Of a DNA stretch of 64,000 nucleotides, positions 16,863 to 25,488 are shown one piece after another. Origin of the DNA: JAKALX01 sp964508715 (GTDB lineage Bacteria; Chloroflexota; Dehalococcoidia; Tepidiformales; Tepidiformaceae); NCBI GenBank assembly GCA_964508715.1, contig CAZDUX010000001.1, positions 1 through 64,000 of the forward strand, written 5' to 3'. The position numbers were made by a program, and so were the translations under genes. The notes under the pieces are model-generated. The model saw only the letters and a list, made by a program, of their open reading frames with translations, did not search any database and was not told the DNA's origin. Every line of letters starts with the position of its first letter. Position 1 is the stretch's first letter.

Positions 16863-18146
16863 TCAGGGTGATTTCGGGGCTTCCTCGGCAACGTTCGTCC
16901 ACTGACCGTTCTCGAGTTGGACGATCGCCAGTTGCGAATCGGCGCGTTCACCGTTCACGCCGAACTTCACCGAACCGGATGCACCTGCGAATGTACTCGC
17001 GCGGATGAACTTGTTGAACTGGCCGAGATCGATGGTGAGGCGTCCGCCGCCGTCGTCCTTCGCAGACCTCTGGATCGCAAGGAACAGGATACTGGTCGCA
17101 TCGTGGGCCTCGGGGCCATAGAGCACATCGCCCGGCTCCCCCTTGAAGCGGCTGCGATATTCGCGCTCATAGATACCCCAGTCGGCGCCATGTACCGTGT
17201 TCGCCACGCTGTAGAGCCCTTCGGCCGCCGCACCCGCACGAAAGAGCAACTCCGGTGACCGCACTCCATCGGTCGCAACCACCGGAATGCTTGCGAGGGT
17301 TGGGTCTGCACGGAGGCTCAGCAGGAAGGTGCTTGCCGCCGGGTAGTACCCGGCGAAGTAGATCATGCCGGGGTGAGAGGAGCGGATCGCAGAGAGTGCT
17401 TCGCCCCAGTCTGACTGCTCCGGCGAGAACGTGTAGGGGCTTCCCGCCACGGTTCCCCCCGATCTTCGGAACGCCTGGATGAAGTGGTCGGCGGTATCGC
17501 TCGGTCCTATCTCCCCGTCGCTCACGATGAAGGCAGTCCTCGTGCCGAGCTTTGTGGCGGCAAACTGGGCTTCAGCCTCCGCAATCGCTTTTCCGGTAGC
17601 ACTCAGGCGGAGAAAGGTGATGTAGGGCCCTTCCGGGCGTTGAGGGCTTGTGAGGTCCGTCCGAGTGGCAGCCACGGAGATGTGAGTAATACCGGCCCGA
17701 TCGAAGACCGGGTTTGCACGCAGGGCGCTCGATGAGCAGAGTGGCCCTACCGCGGCGATAACTCCGGCTCGAATGAGGCGGTCGGCCGCGGCAGCACCGC
17801 CTTCGGCCGAACAGAGGTCGTCTGCCCGGACGAACGTGATCGGGTGCCCCCGCACGGACGAGTCAGTGGGGATGGTCTCTGCGGCATCGGCTACTGCCAG
17901 TCCGAAGCTCGAAAGCGGACCAGAGAGCGTGCTCGAAACCCCGATCTTAATTGGCTGGCCCGCGTCGATGGTGATGACCCGGTTGCGGTCCAGTCCGGCG
18001 GCTCTGAACGCCTTCTCTTCCTGGGAATCGGAATCCTTCTTTCCGCCAAAGCAGGCGCTCGACAGGAAGAAGGCGACGATCAGCAACGCTGCCCACCGCC
18101 AGGCTGTGGTACCAGTGCCTGGAATCGTCTTTCGGGCTGGCTCCAT
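16863..18146 (-). CDS. Second LivK-like substrate-binding lipoprotein
   Basis: A 427-residue paralogue of LivK with the same domain plan: a hydrophobic N-terminus ending in LSSAC (Cys32), a short charged linker, then a type I binding domain with GVSSTLSGPLSSFGLAVA and FVRADDLCSAEGG, nearly matching the neighbour. It lies 117 bases upstream of livK. The pair probably arose by local duplication and may give the single permease two ligand ranges. A -10 box lies just before the start, and no ribosome site is obvious. Confidence 0.88.
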   Translation of the reverse strand: MEPARKTIPGTGTTAWRWAALLIVAFFLSSACFGGKKDSDSQEEKAFRAAGLDRNRVITIDAGQPIKIGVSSTLSGPLSSFGLAVADAAETIPTDSSVRGHPITFVRADDLCSAEGGAAAADRLIRAGVIAAVGPLCSSSALRANPVFDRAGITHISVAATRTDLTSPQRPEGPYITFLRLSATGKAIAEAEAQFAATKLGTRTAFIVSDGEIGPSDTADHFIQAFRRSGGTVAGSPYTFSPEQSDWGEALSAIRSSHPGMIYFAGYYPAASTFLLSLRADPTLASIPVVATDGVRSPELLFRAGAAAEGLYSVANTVHGADWGIYEREYRSRFKGEPGDVLYGPEAHDATSILFLAIQRSAKDDGGGRLTIDLGQFNKFIRASTFAGASGSVKFGVNGERADSQLAIVQLENGQWTNVAEEAPKSP

Positions 18147-18155
18147 GCTCGGGCG

Positions 18156-18161
18156 ATTGTA
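18156..18161 (-). promoter_or_regulatory. -10 box of the second binding-protein gene
   Basis: On the minus strand TACAAT ends ten bases before the ATG at 18146. Transcription would begin about three bases before the start codon, which suggests a leaderless mRNA. A clear -35 box is missing. Confidence 0.45.
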
Positions 18162-18185
18162 CCCGGTCGCCCGGTGAGGTTCCGG

Positions 18186-18536
18186 TCAGTCCCCCGTGGG
18201 ATATCCCGCGGCGACCCACGCCTGTGTCCCGCCCTCGACGTTGGACAGCGGAACGTCATCGAGACCGGCGGCGGTCGCAAACTCCGCTGCGAGTGCGCTC
18301 CGCTGCCCGCTCTTGCAGATGAACAGCACTTCCTTGCCCCCGGCGAAGTCGCGAATCTGGCGAACCTCGCCCATGACGGTGTTCACGGGGATGAGGCGAA
18401 CTCCCGTGGCATGCACCTCCGCATACTCATGGGGATCGCGGACATCGACCATGACAGCCTTCCCGGCGTCAAGCAGATCCTTGGCTTCCTGTACCGAGAT
18501 CCGGGTGAATGGCTCGCGTGGGTCCTTCGTTGCCAT
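18186..18536 (-). CDS. Single-domain rhodanese
   Basis: A 116-residue rhodanese-fold protein with the early motif MVDVRDPHEY (29-38) and the active loop CKSGQRS starting at Cys74. The six-residue loop is typical of sulfurtransferases rather than Cdc25-like phosphatases. It probably carries sulfane sulfur in the cytoplasm; the acceptor is unknown. AGGAGG precedes the ATG. It is divergent from the methyltransferase gene. Confidence 0.88.
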   Translation of the reverse strand: MATKDPREPFTRISVQEAKDLLDAGKAVMVDVRDPHEYAEVHATGVRLIPVNTVMGEVRQIRDFAGGKEVLFICKSGQRSALAAEFATAAGLDDVPLSNVEGGTQAWVAAGYPTGD

Positions 18537-18670
18537 GGGTTCCTCCTATTGTTGACCGAACTACTTGAGAATAGGGTAGCCGATGCCCCCCCGGTGGTGC
18601 CAACCACGCCTCGATGGCCGACAGTGAACCGAGGCGGTACTGTTGCCTGTGGCGAATTGGAGGTGCTGCG

Positions 18671-19510
18671 ATGTCCGACGTTCTTCGTCCTGCTGCCGAT
18701 GATGTCCTGGCCGCATGGGCCGCTCGTGTGCGTGGCAACCGTGAGCAGGCTGAGCACTTCCGCGAAGGACAGCCGAGCAACGACTTCTACGCACCTGTTG
18801 CGGCCTCATTCAAGGTGAACCCCACTCGAACGGATGAACCCGCGCTCGAGATCCTTCGTGGTCTTGTTGAACCTGGCGACACCTGGCTGGATATCGGCGC
18901 GGGGGGAGGCCGCTATGCCCTCCCGCTCGCTCTTGCCTGCAAGCAGGTCATTGCTGTCGATACCTCCACAGCGATGCTCGGGGTACTGCGCGAATCGATG
19001 GTGGAGTTCGACGTGCCCAACGTCCGCATCATCCAGGGCCAGTGGCCACTGGCCGAACTGCCCTCCGCTGATTGCTCGCTAATCGCCCATATCGGGTACG
19101 ACATCGAAGATCTCGGCTCCTTCCTCGATGCGATGGAGGCGTCGACTACTCGCCGCTGCGTTGCAATCCTGCTGAGCCGTGCACCATCGGCTATCGCCGA
19201 GCCAGCGTGGCCGCTCATCCATGGCGAGGAACGTATCCCGCTCCCCGGCCTTCCGGAGTTCCTCACGGTGCTCATGGCCCGCGGGCGCCTCTTCGAAGTC
19301 CGCCTCACGGAACGGCCAGCGATGCACTACCACGCGCCTGAACAGGCGCTTCGTTTCCTGCGCCAGCAGCTCTTCATCCAGGAAGGCGGCGCCAAAGACC
19401 AGGAACTCCAGCGTATCCTGCCCGGCCTTCTCCACGAGACCAGCGAAGGGTACGTCATGACTCGGGCTGCTGCCTCGCCGCTTGGTGTCGTCTCCTGGTC
19501 CCCGAGGTAG
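18671..19510 (+). CDS. Class I SAM-dependent methyltransferase
   Basis: The 279-residue protein has motif I WLDIGAGGGRYALPLA (72-87) and the acidic strand VIAVDTS of the Rossmann methyltransferase fold. The substrate is not identifiable; the C-terminal half is not typical of UbiE or tRNA enzymes. I used the ATG at 18671, which follows GGAGGT at a suitable distance, rather than an in-frame ATG at 18614. The Rid gene lies 83 bases downstream on the same strand. Confidence 0.8.
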   Translation: MSDVLRPAADDVLAAWAARVRGNREQAEHFREGQPSNDFYAPVAASFKVNPTRTDEPALEILRGLVEPGDTWLDIGAGGGRYALPLALACKQVIAVDTSTAMLGVLRESMVEFDVPNVRIIQGQWPLAELPSADCSLIAHIGYDIEDLGSFLDAMEASTTRRCVAILLSRAPSAIAEPAWPLIHGEERIPLPGLPEFLTVLMARGRLFEVRLTERPAMHYHAPEQALRFLRQQLFIQEGGAKDQELQRILPGLLHETSEGYVMTRAAASPLGVVSWSPR

Positions 19511-19593
19511 TCCTGCCAGGCGGGCGATGGCAGCCTGCCGATGACGTATAGTTGGCCGTCCGGTGTTCGAGCACCGGGGACAGGAGGATCGAG

Positions 19594-19977
19594 ATGAGTG
19601 ACGTCCGCAAGGTCACGATCAATCCGCCATTTCTGATGAACGCTCCCGCGTATGGCTTTTCACACGCGAACCGAACCGGCGACACGGTCTACTGCTCGGG
19701 ACAGACGAGCATGGCCGAGGGGCTCGAGGCGCAGGCCCGCGAGGCGTTCACCAATGTCCGCAGCCTGCTTGCCTACGCCGGGGCGAATATGGCTGACATC
19801 GTAAAGATGACCATCTACAGCACCGATCCGGAATGCTGGCAGAAGATCGCTGATGTCCGGGCGGATTTCATCAAGGCGCCGTTCCCCGCAACCACAATGG
19901 TCATTGTGAAAGGCCTCGCGTTGCCCCAATTCCTGATTGAAGTGGACGTGACGGCTGTTATCGGAGCAGGTTCCTAG
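19594..19977 (+). CDS. Rid (YjgF/YER057c/UK114) family protein lacking the catalytic Arg
   Basis: A 127-residue Rid-fold protein with CSGQTS at 34-39 and the trimer-forming C-terminal strands. In RidA an Arg in the PARS segment holds the imine substrate carboxylate; here the segment reads FPATTM and the Arg position is Thr100. By the known subfamily split this places it with Rid4-7 types, whose roles are mostly unknown, rather than the archetypal imine deaminase. CAGGAGG precedes the ATG, and a TATAGT box lies at 19547-19552. Confidence 0.85.
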   Translation: MSDVRKVTINPPFLMNAPAYGFSHANRTGDTVYCSGQTSMAEGLEAQAREAFTNVRSLLAYAGANMADIVKMTIYSTDPECWQKIADVRADFIKAPFPATTMVIVKGLALPQFLIEVDVTAVIGAGS

Positions 19978-19993
19978 CGGCCGAATGAGCCAG

Positions 19994-21007
19994 TTACTCA
20001 ACCGTTACCGGTGACTCCTCCAACGCCGGGCGACGCCGCCATGAGCGGGGATCGAACCCGATCGACTCGCGTCCCGCAACGAGGAACGCGGCGCCGAGCA
20101 GGCTCACGGGGACGACATTGACGAGGTGCGCAAGGATCGCGAAGCTCAATGCCCGGCTGGGGCCCACGTCGAACGGTAGTAGCGACAGTGTGGCGGCCGC
20201 GTGGAATACGCCCAGGTAGCCGGGTGATGATGGCACGAGCATCGCAAGGTTCGTGGTGCACGTCAGGAGTACTGCGACGGTTACCGGGGCATCGATCGCC
20301 AGGGCGCGCATCAGCATGTAGTTGATGGCAAACGCGCCGGCCCAGGCCAGCCACGACCAGCCCCAGATACGAAGCACGTGGTCGCGCGAGAAGAGCTGGT
20401 GGAATCCTTCCCGGAAGGAGGTCGCTTCGTTTCGGACTCGTTCCCCGCCGGGGATGAGCCTCGCCAGCCGGAGCTGACCGGCCAGCTTTGCGAGCGGATG
20501 GCGAAGCAGGGTGGCTACGACCGCGAACCCGAACAACCCGCCAAGGGCAAACCACGCCCAGTGCAGCCAGACACGATAGTGTTCCGGGATGGGCAGGAAT
20601 GGGCTCACCAACACAAAGCCTGCAATGAGTGTTACGGAATCGGTAACCCGCTCGGTCAGCATGGAGGAGAGAACATGCCCAAACCGGACCCCCGGCTGGC
20701 GAGTGGTCATCGCTACCCGGGCGACGTCGCCCAGGCGCGCGGGGAGGACGTTGTTGAGCAGGAAGCTGATGTGGAGGATCCGGTAGAGCCGCGGCGTGGT
20801 CACGTCGGAGTTTTTCGGGAGCAACAGACGCCACCGGACCGTCTTGGCGATGAGCGAGAGGATGAGGCACGTCACCGCAAATGCGATGTACTTGAGATTC
20901 GCGGTTTCAAGGGCTTGTTCCGTCGTCGTCCAGTCGATGAGGCGGAATAGCAGCGCACCACAAATGAGCGTGATCAGGATGCCGATGGAGAAGCGCACCA
21001 TGGCCAT
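19994..21007 (-). CDS. UPF0104/LPG-synthase-like membrane protein (flippase-like)
   Basis: The 337-residue protein has about eight hydrophobic helices and the family signatures LRxxR-like KTVRWRLLLP near residue 60 and LPSSPGYLGVFHAA in the C-terminal half (here LVPSSPGYLGVFHAA). It matches the lysylphosphatidylglycerol synthase transmembrane/UPF0104 group, which includes lipid flippases. There is no C-terminal aminoacyl-transferase domain. The start is uncertain; the ATG at 21007 gives a sensible first helix, while the open frame to 21214 overlaps the divergent gene. It may work with the neighbouring PAP2-type protein in lipid modification. Confidence 0.8.
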   Translation of the reverse strand: MAMVRFSIGILITLICGALLFRLIDWTTTEQALETANLKYIAFAVTCLILSLIAKTVRWRLLLPKNSDVTTPRLYRILHISFLLNNVLPARLGDVARVAMTTRQPGVRFGHVLSSMLTERVTDSVTLIAGFVLVSPFLPIPEHYRVWLHWAWFALGGLFGFAVVATLLRHPLAKLAGQLRLARLIPGGERVRNEATSFREGFHQLFSRDHVLRIWGWSWLAWAGAFAINYMLMRALAIDAPVTVAVLLTCTTNLAMLVPSSPGYLGVFHAAATLSLLPFDVGPSRALSFAILAHLVNVVPVSLLGAAFLVAGRESIGFDPRSWRRRPALEESPVTVE

Positions 21008-21090
21008 CGCCGGGGAAAGGGCTCCCGGATGGAAAGCGTGCCACACTTTCACCCTTCCGTCAGTCCCCCTGTGTCGATACGCTCTAGCAG

Positions 21091-22074
21091 ATGCGCATCC
21101 CTGCACGCACCACAGCCCAGGAATCCCGTGACCAACCGGCCATCGCGCCACCGGATTGCGGGGACCCCACCACGTTTCTACGCCGAACGGGTGCCCAGCA
21201 CCTCCTGTTCGCACTGCAGATCGGCCTGCTCCTTGCGATGGCCGGGACGGTTGCCACGCGCATTTGGCAGGACCACTACTGGTTCGGTTTCGCTCTCACC
21301 GCCGCGACAGCCGCTGCATGGCTTCCCGAGGTTGGCCGGGCGAGGGCCCGGCGCTGGTGGTTCTTCTATGTCGCCGGCATCTTCTTCTACACGCTCCTGC
21401 GCGCCTACGCCGATGAGACGTTCATCCCAATCGAGACAATGTATGTGATCGACTTCGATCACCTGGTGTTCCTCGGGGGGGATCCGACGGTCTGGCTCCA
21501 GCGCCATCTTTTCGACCCGGCGAATATCGGCTTTTTCGACATTGCCGCTGTCCAGGTCCACTGGTCGTTCTTTATCGCTCCCCACCTCGGCGCGGTACTC
21601 ATTTTCCTGTGGCGGCGCGATCTGTTCCCACGCTACGTCGCACTCGTTGTTGGCACGATGTACGCGGGGCTCATCCTCTTCTTTCTCCTTCCGACGACGC
21701 CGCCATGGCTGGCAGCCCGGGCCGGCCACCTCTCGGAGGCGTACCGCGTGATGGACTTCGTTGGTGGCAAGGTGAGCGGCGACACCTATCGGACGTTTTC
21801 TGCTTCGCTGGCCGAGCCGAACTCGGTGGCCGCCATGCCCTCCATCCACATGGCCGTCACCTTCGCCATGTACTTGTGGGCACGCGATCACTACCGCCGT
21901 CTCGCACCGTGGCTCCTCGCCTATTCGCTGATCATGGGCATTTCGCTCGTGTACCTGGCCGAGCACTATGTGCTCGATCTCGCCGCCGGTGTGCTGGTGG
22001 CGCTTGCATGCCACCTTATCGCCAGGCGATACGTACCCGTCTACGCGTTCTCACCCGGCATCGACGAAGGCTGA
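21091..22074 (+). CDS. PAP2-type membrane phosphatase/inositol phosphotransferase-like
   Basis: The 327-residue protein has about six membrane helices. The catalytic parts of the PAP2/Aur1-like fold are present: MPSIHMA with His253, and EHYVLD with His292 and Asp296. Relatives hydrolyse lipid phosphates or transfer phosphoinositol to lipids; which applies here cannot be told. The N-terminal 30 residues are polar and may be cytoplasmic. The stop lies two bases from the convergent cheR stop. Confidence 0.82.
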   Translation: MRIPARTTAQESRDQPAIAPPDCGDPTTFLRRTGAQHLLFALQIGLLLAMAGTVATRIWQDHYWFGFALTAATAAAWLPEVGRARARRWWFFYVAGIFFYTLLRAYADETFIPIETMYVIDFDHLVFLGGDPTVWLQRHLFDPANIGFFDIAAVQVHWSFFIAPHLGAVLIFLWRRDLFPRYVALVVGTMYAGLILFFLLPTTPPWLAARAGHLSEAYRVMDFVGGKVSGDTYRTFSASLAEPNSVAAMPSIHMAVTFAMYLWARDHYRRLAPWLLAYSLIMGISLVYLAEHYVLDLAAGVLVALACHLIARRYVPVYAFSPGIDEG

Positions 22075-22076
22075 AC

Positions 22077-22883
22077 TCAGGCGGCTTTCGAGTACATGCT
22101 TGTTGCTGCGGTCCGGAAGCCCAACTCGTGCGAACGCATGATCATCTCGCTGCCGCCAATGAACAGCAGACCGCCAGGCCTGAGTGCCTTCGCGAAGCCG
22201 CTGTAGATGTGGCTTTTTGCCTCATCAGTAAAGTAGATGACGACATTCCGGCAGAGGATCAGATCCACGTCTGCTGGATAGGCATCGCTAAGGAGATCCT
22301 GGCGGCGAAACTGGATGCGCCGCTTCAGGGTATCGGCCACGCGGTACGTTCCATCTTGCTCCTGCGCAAAGTGCCGTTTCAGCACCGCTGGAGCGACCGA
22401 TCGAACCTCGCCGGGAAGGTATCCCCGGCCCTCTTTCGCCCGTGCCAGTGCGGGCATGTCGACATCGGTTGCGATGATGCTGTGTCGTGAGTTCGGGTTG
22501 AGCTCATCGAGGATGATTGCGAGGGTATAGGGCTCGCAGCCGATAGAGCAGCCGGCGCTCCAGATCTTGAGTGCGCGGCCCCCTGCAGCTTTCTCGAGCC
22601 TGGGGATGAAGACGTCGCGCAGCTCCTGAAAGCGGTCCGCTTGCCGGAAGAACTCGCTGACGTTGATGGTGAGCGTGTCGCGGACCTGTGCGAGGAGTGC
22701 TCCGTCGCTGGTGATTGCTTTTTCGAATTGAGGCCAGCCCACGAAGCCACCACGTGTCATGAGGCTCGCCAGGCGACGCTTCATCTGCGGCTCTTTGTAC
22801 TGCCCGAGCGGCACACCGATTGCGCCTTCCAGCGCCTTGCGAAACGACAGCCATTCGCGGTCAAACGATTGTTGTTCGTTCAT
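22077..22883 (-). CDS. cheR: Chemotaxis protein methyltransferase CheR
   Basis: CheR methylates glutamates of chemoreceptors using SAM. The 268-residue protein has the N-terminal helical domain, the SAM-binding region IWSAGCSIGCEPYTLA and the later LILCRNVVIYF motif. It overlaps the cheB stop by four bases (ATGA) and is the last gene of the cheW-A-C-D-Y-B-R operon. No receptor gene lies in the window. Confidence 0.95.
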   Translation of the reverse strand: MNEQQSFDREWLSFRKALEGAIGVPLGQYKEPQMKRRLASLMTRGGFVGWPQFEKAITSDGALLAQVRDTLTINVSEFFRQADRFQELRDVFIPRLEKAAGGRALKIWSAGCSIGCEPYTLAIILDELNPNSRHSIIATDVDMPALARAKEGRGYLPGEVRSVAPAVLKRHFAQEQDGTYRVADTLKRRIQFRRQDLLSDAYPADVDLILCRNVVIYFTDEAKSHIYSGFAKALRPGGLLFIGGSEMIMRSHELGFRTAATSMYSKAA

Positions 22884-23959
22884 TGGGCGGCCCTCCAGCC
22901 GGGGACACTGCGAGTGAGGAGATCGGCGATTCGATCGAGCGGAGCCTGGATGGCGTGCTGCGTACGTTCGTGTGCGACGCGCGGCATTCCAAACACAACC
23001 GAGGTTGCTTCGTCCTGGGTGATGATCGACCCGCCGGCCCGTTCCACAGCGACAGCACCATCCGCGCCGTCTCGCCCCATGCCTGTCAGGATCGCGACGC
23101 TCGATCGCCTCCCGAAGACGGCTGCGACTGATTGGAGCGTGATGTCGACACTTGGTCTCACGCCATGCACCGTAGGGCCACGGTCGAGGCGGACGCGGCG
23201 GTCAGGGCCCACGAGGAGGTGAAAATCGCCCGGGGCGATGAGCACTTTCCCGGTCGCGATGAGGTCGCCGTCTTTGGCCTCTGCCACTTCGAGTGAGGAC
23301 AGCGAATCGAGCCGCTTGGAGAGAGCGCTGGTGAATCCCGGCGGCATATGTTGGACGACGATGATGCCTGCCGGCAGGTTCGCTGGCAGCCTCGGGACAA
23401 CCGCCGTGAGCGCGGGCGGCCCTCCGGTGGACGAGCCGACAACCACCACGTGATGCGCCACGGCCACGGGCCCACCCGGGAGCAGCGGCCTTGGCGGAAC
23501 AGGAAGCGTGAGGATCGGTGCGACTCGGCGTGAGACCCTGGCATGGCTGGCGCGGACGACGGCCTCGGCGAGCTTCTCGCCCACGTTCGCGAGGTCGTTA
23601 CTGAGGCCGCTTGGCTTCGCGACGATTTCGACGGCGCCTGCCTCCAGCGCACGCAGCGTCGTATCGGCGCCGTCCGTGGTCAGTGTGCTGAGCATCACGA
23701 TTGGCGTCGGGATAGTGCTCATGATCTCCGACACGGCAGCAAGCCCGTTCATTCGCGGCATCTCGACATCCATCGTGATGACATCGGGGCGCAGGCTCGT
23801 CGCCTTGCGAACAGCGTCCATGCCATCGGTCGCCTGGCCTACGACCACGGCCCCGGGGACACCCTCGAGCAGGCGCTCGATGGCCCGCCGCATGAACGGT
23901 GAATCATCGACAACCAGGATCCGGATGGAACGGTCCGCCTTTGCGGAAGGATAGGCCAT
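22880..23959 (-). CDS. cheB: Chemotaxis response regulator methylesterase CheB
   Basis: CheB removes receptor methyl groups and deamidates glutamines. From the ATG at 23959 it has 359 residues: a receiver domain (RILVVDDSPFMRR and the phospho-Asp in DVITMDVEMPRMNG) and a C-terminal methylesterase domain with the Ser-His-Asp triad in VGSSTGGPP, VVQHMPPGF and GMGRDGADG. The cheY stop is 19 bases upstream. The frame is open to 24052, but this would overlap cheY. Confidence 0.94.
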   Translation of the reverse strand: MAYPSAKADRSIRILVVDDSPFMRRAIERLLEGVPGAVVVGQATDGMDAVRKATSLRPDVITMDVEMPRMNGLAAVSEIMSTIPTPIVMLSTLTTDGADTTLRALEAGAVEIVAKPSGLSNDLANVGEKLAEAVVRASHARVSRRVAPILTLPVPPRPLLPGGPVAVAHHVVVVGSSTGGPPALTAVVPRLPANLPAGIIVVQHMPPGFTSALSKRLDSLSSLEVAEAKDGDLIATGKVLIAPGDFHLLVGPDRRVRLDRGPTVHGVRPSVDITLQSVAAVFGRRSSVAILTGMGRDGADGAVAVERAGGSIITQDEATSVVFGMPRVAHERTQHAIQAPLDRIADLLTRSVPGWRAAQ

Positions 23960-23978
23960 CGAGGGTCTCGCTTTCCGC

Positions 23979-24335
23979 TCAGGCGCAGAGCTTGCTGACA
24001 GCGGCCAGTACGCGATCGCCTTCGCACGGCTTGACCAGGAAGTCCTTTGCACCGCTCTTCACGGCTTCCAGGACGATCTGCTGCTGGCCGAGGGCCGTGA
24101 CCATGGCGACCCGTGCCGCCGGATCGAGGGCCTTGATCTCCTTCAGTGCTGTTAGCCCGTCCATCTCCGGCATAGTGATATCCATGAGCACGGCGTCGGG
24201 CTGCGATGCCTTGTACTTTTCGACTGCATCAAGGCCATTCTCCGCCTGGATGACCTCGTAGCCTGCCTCCGACAGGATCTTCGACATGCGCATGCGCATG
24301 AATGCTGCGTCATCGACCACAAGAATTGTTGCCAC
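23979..24335 (-). CDS. cheY: Chemotaxis response regulator CheY
   Basis: A 118-residue single receiver domain with Asp8 and Asp9, the phosphorylation site Asp52 in VLMDITMPEMDG, Thr80 and Lys102. When phosphorylated by CheA it should bind FliM; the matching FliM peptide is encoded 4 kb away. It starts with GTG after TAGGAGC, nine bases after cheD. Confidence 0.94.
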   Translation of the reverse strand: MATILVVDDAAFMRMRMSKILSEAGYEVIQAENGLDAVEKYKASQPDAVLMDITMPEMDGLTALKEIKALDPAARVAMVTALGQQQIVLEAVKSGAKDFLVKPCEGDRVLAAVSKLCA

Positions 24336-24344
24336 GTCAAGCTC

Positions 24345-24851
24345 CTACAGTTCGCTGGCCGGTGAGGCCGCAGTACGCACGTATGTTTTCCCGGTTGCCA
24401 TGTGCATCTCGAGCGTGCGCCCCTTCCCTCCGCCTGTGTCGGCGGCGTCCGGACGCAACCCGTGCTTCTTCAGCCTTTCCCTGATTGCTTCGGCATTCCG
24501 TTCGCCGATCTTGAACTTTTCTGCGTTCGCAGGCCCCAGGACGGCCGCCCCGCCCGCGATCTTGACGGTGAGGCGGCGTACCGACCCACCAGCTTCGGTG
24601 ACTTTCGCGACCAGCATGTCGATACCGGTGTCGGCGAACCTGGCCGGCTCCTTGTCTTCGACGCGGCGCCCTTCTGAATCGGGAAGGAGCACGTGTACGA
24701 GCCCACCCACCTGGGCCTGCGGGTCCCACACCGTTACGCCGATACACGATCCGAGCCCGTAGGCCACCAGGATCTCCCGGGCATCCTTGCTCACCACCAG
24801 CTGCCCGATCCCGACGGAGACGCGCTTCTGTTCTGTGGCGGCGAGTGTCAT
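24345..24851 (-). CDS. cheD: Chemoreceptor glutamine deamidase CheD
   Basis: CheD deamidates receptor glutamines and in Bacillus stimulates CheC. The 168-residue protein has the catalytic Cys in GLGSCIGVTVWD and the His in GGLVHVLLPDS, as in the papain-like CheD fold. The ATG at 24851 overlaps the cheC stop by four bases, so the pair is translationally coupled, which fits the known CheC-CheD complex. Confidence 0.93.
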   Translation of the reverse strand: MTLAATEQKRVSVGIGQLVVSKDAREILVAYGLGSCIGVTVWDPQAQVGGLVHVLLPDSEGRRVEDKEPARFADTGIDMLVAKVTEAGGSVRRLTVKIAGGAAVLGPANAEKFKIGERNAEAIRERLKKHGLRPDAADTGGGKGRTLEMHMATGKTYVRTAASPASEL

Positions 24852-25444
24852 GCGGCGACTCTCTCGATCTGCTCTACGCACGAAGGATCGGGAGCGATGA
24901 TGAGCAGCCCCGCGGTGTTCCCCGTATGGTCCTCGAAAACGGTGTCGATCATCACCACGTCACCGCCCTGTGAGAGCACCTCGGCATAAACCGACTCCAC
25001 GAGTGCGACAGCCATGTCGTTGATGATGTTTGGCGGGCTCGGGTGGAGGATGAGATTCACCTCATCGGCCAGCGCGTTGATGAACGCCGAGCCGACGATA
25101 TTTCCCAGTTCGCCAATGGCCGATTCGGCAAGCTCGTCGGGCTCTGTCGTCGTACCCGGGGCTTGTCCGCACATCAGGTCCACGCATTCGAGCGCCCGGC
25201 TCACCGGAAACAGCAGCATTACATGGCCGGTGATATCGCCGCTTATGGAGAGATAGGTACCGAGGACGAGGCTCTCCTCTCCGCCGACGGCGTCGCAGGC
25301 GTCTGCCTTCGTCCCGATTCGTACGCTCGGGATATGGATTGCGATCTCCTGCCCCATGAGGCCGCTGAGGCCGCGGCCGGCGCGCACCGCGCCTTCGCGT
25401 GCCACGCCGGAAAGGATGCCGAGCAGCTGTGTTTTGTCCGCCAT
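24848..25444 (-). CDS. cheC: CheY-P phosphatase CheC
   Basis: CheC dephosphorylates CheY-P and binds CheD. The 198-residue protein keeps one phosphatase motif, ESAIGELGNIVGSA. The first half, where another E-x-x-N motif is usual, reads LLGILSGVAREGAVRAG and lacks it. It is coupled to cheD and lies 44 bases after cheA. A CheX-family gene at 29901 gives the locus a second likely phosphatase. Confidence 0.9.
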   Translation of the reverse strand: MADKTQLLGILSGVAREGAVRAGRGLSGLMGQEIAIHIPSVRIGTKADACDAVGGEESLVLGTYLSISGDITGHVMLLFPVSRALECVDLMCGQAPGTTTEPDELAESAIGELGNIVGSAFINALADEVNLILHPSPPNIINDMAVALVESVYAEVLSQGGDVVMIDTVFEDHTGNTAGLLIIAPDPSCVEQIERVAA

Positions 25445-25488
25445 GAGTCTCTCCCGGTTGGTGTTACTCGTGTGTGCGATGGCAGCGC

